Of a stretch of DNA of 45,352 nt, positions 42,258 to 45,352 are shown one piece after another. A model generated the notes under the pieces. That model did no database searches and had not been told where the DNA came from. It saw only the letters and a list, made by a program, of their open reading frames with translations. Numbering within the stretch: the first letter of the stretch is position 1; each line of letters begins with the position of its first letter. The stretch comes from Hyphomicrobiales bacterium (GTDB taxonomy: Bacteria; Pseudomonadota; Alphaproteobacteria; Rhizobiales; Beijerinckiaceae). Location of the stretch: contig SEEM01000025.1 of the NCBI GenBank assembly GCA_004144595.1, positions 1 to 45,352 of the forward strand, in the 5' to 3' direction. A program made the position numbers and the translations under genes.

Positions 42258-43397
42258 CTAACCCGGCTCCGGCCCGACATAGCGGGCGCGAGGCCGGATC
42301 AGGCGTCCGGTCTCGCTTTGCTCCAGCGCATGCGCGATCCAGCCGGCGCAACGCGCGGCGGCGAAGAGTTGGAACGGTATATCCGGCCCGAGCCCAAGCT
42401 GGCTCGCGATCGCCGTCAGCACGAAGTCGATATTCGGCTCCTCGCCGGTCAGCGCGGTGACCGCCCGGCGCGTCTCCTCATAGGCTGGCGGTAGCGTCAA
42501 AGCCGCGAGCAGCGCGCGAGCCCGCGCATCGCCATCCGGATAGAGCGGGTGGCCGAAGCCGGGCAGGGGCATGCCCGTCGCAAGCCGCGCCGAGACCGCC
42601 ATCTCCACGCCCTCGCTCGCGATTTCGCGCATCAGCCCGAGCACGCGCGGCGTCATCCCGCCATGTAATGGACCCGACAGCGTCGCGAGCCCGGCCAGGA
42701 TGCAGGCGGCAAGCGAAGCGCGCGTCGAGGCCGCGACCCGGACCGCGAAGGTCGAGGCATTGAGCTCGTGATCGGCGAGCAGCACAAGCGCCCGGCGGAT
42801 CAGATCGGCGCCCCGTTCGTCGCACCCCCAGGCCTGCGCCAGCCGTTGATGGATAGGACCCTGGCCGGGACGGCCGGCGATCGCGTCGACGAGCGAGTCG
42901 ATGACGGAGGCAGCCTCGAGATAGAGCGCCTTCTTGGTGCGGCCGGCCATGGCGGGGTCGCTGGCGGCGCGCGCGGCGATCACCGCGAACATGCGCTGCC
43001 GTGCCGGCGCCTCCGGCACGAGCGTGAACAGCGGTGGGAAGCGCTGCGAACCGCAATCCCAGAGCAGCCTTGCGACATCTTCCAGCTTCGCCGTCTCGGC
43101 CAGCGCCTCCGCGTCCTGCCCGCGATACCAGAGCTTGCCGCGCTGGATCGTGGCGATGCCGGAGGCCAGGATCGGCTCGCCGAAGGCGATCGTGTCCTCG
43201 GCGATGGCCGCCGGTTTCCGCCCCCGCGCCTTGCGATGCTCCAGCCGCGCCACGTCCTCGGCCCGGTAGAGCCGCCGCCGCGAGTCGCCCGCATCGCCCC
43301 GCGCCTCGATCAGCCCGCGGCTGACATAGGCGTAGAGCGTCTGCGGCTTCAGCCCGAGCCGCTGCATCACCTGTTGCGCCGTCAGCCAGTCGGTCAT
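42258..43397 (-). CDS. Citrate synthase family protein with N-terminal helix-turn-helix
   Basis: This 379-residue protein joins a MerR/excisionase-like helix-turn-helix (residues 1-55, WLTAQQVMQRLGLKPQTLYAY and a charged RRRLYRAEDVARL wing) to a citrate-synthase domain (about 75-370). The three catalytic residues of citrate synthase appear to be present: His in LADHELNASTF, His in GPLHGG and Asp in NIDF. The enzyme part would join acetyl-CoA and oxaloacetate or a similar pair. The DNA-binding part suggests that it also acts as a regulator; proteins of this shape are known from genomes but are little studied. It is divergent from a second citrate-synthase-like gene. Confidence 0.85.
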   Translation of the reverse strand: MTDWLTAQQVMQRLGLKPQTLYAYVSRGLIEARGDAGDSRRRLYRAEDVARLEHRKARGRKPAAIAEDTIAFGEPILASGIATIQRGKLWYRGQDAEALAETAKLEDVARLLWDCGSQRFPPLFTLVPEAPARQRMFAVIAARAASDPAMAGRTKKALYLEAASVIDSLVDAIAGRPGQGPIHQRLAQAWGCDERGADLIRRALVLLADHELNASTFAVRVAASTRASLAACILAGLATLSGPLHGGMTPRVLGLMREIASEGVEMAVSARLATGMPLPGFGHPLYPDGDARARALLAALTLPPAYEETRRAVTALTGEEPNIDFVLTAIASQLGLGPDIPFQLFAAARCAGWIAHALEQSETGRLIRPRARYVGPEPG

Positions 43398-43410
43398 GGA
43401 AAATACATTG

Positions 43411-43416
43411 ATTATA
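43411..43416 (-). promoter_or_regulatory. Possible -10 element of the HTH citrate synthase gene
   Basis: The minus strand reads TATAAT at 43416-43411 in an AT-rich stretch. A start near 43404 would leave almost no leader before the ATG at 43397-43395. No good -35 is seen at the right distance. Confidence 0.3.
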
Positions 43417-43422
43417 TTGTTC

Positions 43423-43455
43423 AAGATTGATTCTACTGGCGAAGCTCTCAATCTT
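43423..43455. promoter_or_regulatory. Inverted repeat between the divergent citrate-synthase genes
   Basis: AAGATTGA (43423-43430) and TCAATCTT (43448-43455) form a perfect 8-bp inverted repeat with a 17-base spacer. It lies in the 88-base gap between the two genes and overlaps a candidate plus-strand promoter (TTGATT at 43408-43413, TTCTAC at 43431-43436). It is a plausible binding site for the HTH citrate synthase. Confidence 0.5.
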
Positions 43456-43485
43456 CAAGGCCTCGGTTGTTGAGGAGAGATCGCC

Positions 43486-44565
43486 ATGTCCGATGGCCTT
43501 GAAGACGTCGTTGCCGCCCATACCGTGCTCTCGGAAGTCGACGGAGCGGCGGGCCGGCTGGTGATGCGCGGCCATAGTCTCGATGAGCTCGCGGGCCACA
43601 CTTCCTTCGAGGAGATGGCCGCGCTGATGCTGGACGGCTTCGTGCCGGATCTGCCCGCCATGAAGGACATGCCGGCTGCACTCGGCGCGGCCCGGCAGAA
43701 CCTGTTCGAGACGGTTGTGCAGAAGGCCGTTGTCCCGGTGACGCTCGGGCCGGTGGAGATGATCCGGGCGATGACGGCGCTCATCCCCGACGGCGAGGAT
43801 GCCGGCACGGTGCTGCGGCTGCTGGCTGCACCCGCTGTCTTCACGGCCGCGTCCTTGCGCTTGCGTCAGGGGCTCGCGCCGATCGCGCCCGATCCGTCGT
43901 TGTCGCAGGCGGCCGACACGCTGCGCATGCTGCACGGCAAGGCGCCGACCAAGCAGCAGGCGGCGGCGCTCGACACCTATCTCGTGACTGTCGCCGATCA
44001 CGGGCTCAACGCCTCGACCTTCGCCTCCCGCGTCGTCGCCTCGACCCGTGCCGGACTGGTTTCGGCGGTGCTGGCGGGCATCGGTGCATTGAAGGGGCCG
44101 CTTCATGGGGGTGCACCCGGCCCGGTCATCGAGATGCTCGATGCCATCGGCGCACCCACCAATGCCCGCGCCTGGTTGGAAACGGCGCTCGATCGCGGCG
44201 ACCGGCTGATGGGCTTCGGCCACCGCATCTACCGCGTGCGCGATCCGCGCGCCGATGCGCTGAAGGGCTCGATCCGCCGGCTCGGCGCAGATAGCGGGCG
44301 CCTCGCGCTGGCCGAGGCGGTCGAGCAGGCGGCGCTCGCCATCCTGCGCGAGCGCAAGCCGAACCGGACGCTGGAGACCAATGTCGAGTTCTACACGGCA
44401 CTGCTGCTGGAGGCGCTGGGCTTCACGCCCGACAGCTTCACCTGTGTCTTCGCGCTCGGGCGAACCACGGGTTGGCTCGCCCATGCCAAGGAGCAGATCG
44501 CCGGCGGGCGCCTGATCCGCCCGCAATCGGTCTATGTCGGCCCGCAGCCGCGTCAGGCGGCGTAG
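43486..44565 (+). CDS. Citrate synthase / methylcitrate synthase-like protein
   Basis: This 359-residue protein has the citrate-synthase fold throughout. The catalytic histidines lie in VADHGLNASTF and KGPLHGGA, and the phosphate/CoA loop in MGFGHRIYRVRDPRA. The catalytic aspartate, usually in N-V-D-F-Y, is a glutamate here (NVEFYTALLLEAL); this is seen in a branch of short bacterial citrate synthases, so it is probably tolerated. No HTH is present. The start ATG at 43486 has GAGGAGAG upstream. It is a paralogue of the divergent HTH-containing gene, sharing the DHxLNASTF and ASTRA motifs. Confidence 0.9.
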   Translation: MSDGLEDVVAAHTVLSEVDGAAGRLVMRGHSLDELAGHTSFEEMAALMLDGFVPDLPAMKDMPAALGAARQNLFETVVQKAVVPVTLGPVEMIRAMTALIPDGEDAGTVLRLLAAPAVFTAASLRLRQGLAPIAPDPSLSQAADTLRMLHGKAPTKQQAAALDTYLVTVADHGLNASTFASRVVASTRAGLVSAVLAGIGALKGPLHGGAPGPVIEMLDAIGAPTNARAWLETALDRGDRLMGFGHRIYRVRDPRADALKGSIRRLGADSGRLALAEAVEQAALAILRERKPNRTLETNVEFYTALLLEALGFTPDSFTCVFALGRTTGWLAHAKEQIAGGRLIRPQSVYVGPQPRQAA

Positions 44566-44585
44566 GTTCAGGTAGGCGCGGGGAA

Positions 44586-44714
44586 CCCTTCTCCCGTGTG
44601 GGAGAAGGGCAGGGATGAGGGCCTGCCCTTGGGATGAAGCCGCAGCGGTGCCGTTGCCTTCCAATAATGAGCGGCGGTCCCTCACCCCTACCCCTCTCCC
44701 ATCCGGGAGAGGGG
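44586..44714. repeat. Two-hairpin intergenic repeat
   Basis: Two perfect 10-bp hairpins lie between the convergent citrate-synthase and HutD genes: CCCTTCTCCC/GGGAGAAGGG (44586-44595 and 44600-44609) and CCCCTCTCCC/GGGAGAGGGG (44691-44700 and 44705-44714), each with a four-base loop. The sequence resembles a widely dispersed intergenic repeat of GC-rich proteobacteria. It may also end transcription from both sides. Confidence 0.7.
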
Positions 44715-44727
44715 ATCCCGCGCTTGG

Positions 44728-45288
44728 CTATGCCGCCGTCAGCCAGACCGCGTAGAGTTTCGCCTCGTCGCCTCCGACCGTAAGCTCCACGCTCCCCGGC
44801 GCGTCCATCACCGCGCTGTCCCCGGCGGGTAGCGCCGCGCCGTTCACCTGCCAATCGCCCTTGCAGGCGACCAGCACCAGCAGGCCTTCGCTCGCGGGGA
44901 GCGAGCGTTCACCCGACAAGCGCTCGACCCGATGCCGCCAGCGGCCGCGCCTGCTCATCACGTTGAGATCGTCGATCGCCCCGTCGACCAGCACGCCGTT
45001 CACCGCCCGGTCGGCGGCGAAGAAGAACGGCGCCGTCGTCCGGTCGAGGGAAACCGTCTCGCCGTCGCCGAAGGCCAGCCGAATGCCGTTGCCTGATAGC
45101 ACCGACAGCGTCCGGTCGATGCCGGGAAAGGACGAGAATGGCCCGTCTTGTCCGACATGAGCCATGGAGATGCGCCAGTCGAAATCGCTCAGGGGGGCTC
45201 CCTCGGGAGAAACAGCGATCTCGGTCGTGGTGCCGCCTCCGTTCTTCCACGGCATGACCTTGCAATCGGCGGCGCGGATGATGCGCAT
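44728..45288 (-). CDS. hutD: HutD/Ves family protein
   Basis: This 186-residue cupin-type protein begins MRIIRAADCKVMPWKNGGGTT, the characteristic start of the HutD/Ves family, and continues with a WRISMAHVGQDGPFSSFPGIDR stretch of the same family, interrupted only by the length limit here. In many bacteria HutD is linked to histidine utilisation and may limit toxic intermediates; in E. coli the relative Ves responds to cold. No hut genes are visible in this window, so the function here is open. The ATG at 45288 has GAGGAG upstream. Confidence 0.85.
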   Translation of the reverse strand: MRIIRAADCKVMPWKNGGGTTTEIAVSPEGAPLSDFDWRISMAHVGQDGPFSSFPGIDRTLSVLSGNGIRLAFGDGETVSLDRTTAPFFFAADRAVNGVLVDGAIDDLNVMSRRGRWRHRVERLSGERSLPASEGLLVLVACKGDWQVNGAALPAGDSAVMDAPGSVELTVGGDEAKLYAVWLTAA

Positions 45289-45327
45289 GGCAGACTCCTC
45301 GACAGGTGAGCGTGTTGCAACCGCCGT

Positions 45328-45352
45328 CATTGCGAGGAGCGAAGCGACGAAG
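45328..45352. repeat. Start of an interspersed repeat at the right edge
   Basis: The last 25 bases read GTCATTGCGAGGAGCGAAG and then CGACGAAG, the core of a repeat found many times in alphaproteobacterial genomes. The element continues past the window. It lies upstream of hutD. Confidence 0.6.

Noticed and set aside
42478..44685. A 735-codon open frame on the minus strand spanning both citrate synthase genes
   Set aside because: It is antisense or out of frame to two well-supported citrate-synthase genes, crosses the AT-rich divergent promoter and has low-complexity Arg/Ala-rich content typical of GC-rich shadow frames.

Overview
The window is high-GC DNA (with a few short AT-rich islands) from an alphaproteobacterium, most likely a Bosea-like member of the Hyphomicrobiales. 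The reasons are the metX / chorismate mutase / hisC / tyrC block, the urt-ure layout with a HupE/UreJ gene between ureA and ureB, a CtrA-type TTAA-N7-TTAA site, and several intergenic repeat types common in that order. The genus is inferred from gene style and was not tested by a search. I see no phage, insertion sequence, CRISPR array or plasmid origin; it reads as ordinary chromosome with several well-organised accessory operons.

Layout. 1-3.5 kb: start of metX (minus), then chorismate mutase, hisC and tyrC (tyrosine/phenylalanine branch) and a tRNA-Thr(CGT). 3.6-5.9 kb: an ECF sigma factor / anti-sigma pair (minus) divergent from a secreted DUF4394 protein; both sides carry the same promoter motif. 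6.2-17.5 kb: a nitrogen block, with a sigma-54 promoter, the urea importer urtABCDE and the urease operon ureDA-ureJ-ureBCEFG, all on one strand with mostly overlapping or tightly spaced genes. 17.5-22.9 kb: a DksA/TraR zinc-finger protein, an EamA exporter divergent from a MocR regulator, a divergent HemC-like protein, and a minus-strand group of topoisomerase IB and two small proteins. 23-30.9 kb: a plus-strand cluster of an M81 (MlrC-like) metallopeptidase, a YtcJ-like amidohydrolase, a peptide-type ABC importer (binding protein and two permeases but no ATPase), and an aspartoacylase-like deacylase.

30.9-33.9 kb: an outer-membrane barrel protein and a small secreted protein diverge from an AT-rich region with CtrA-type sites, followed by a diguanylate cyclase. 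34-37.1 kb: an acyl-CoA dehydrogenase with a palindromic operator over its promoter, a TetR regulator, and an acetylpolyamine-amidohydrolase-type deacetylase; two paired-hairpin (BIME-like) repeats lie here. 37.3-42.2 kb: a ThDP enzyme (minus) divergent from a second sigma-54-preceded operon encoding a nitrate/taurine-type ABC importer, with a Mug-like DNA glycosylase gene translationally coupled inside it. 42.2-45.3 kb: two divergent citrate-synthase paralogues, one with an N-terminal DNA-binding domain, and a HutD-family protein.

The best candidates for undescribed biology are the M81/amidohydrolase/deacylase importer cluster, the Mug-like gene whose start codon sits in an 11-bp hairpin inside an importer operon, the HTH-citrate synthase pair with a shared inverted repeat, and the paired ECF promoters.
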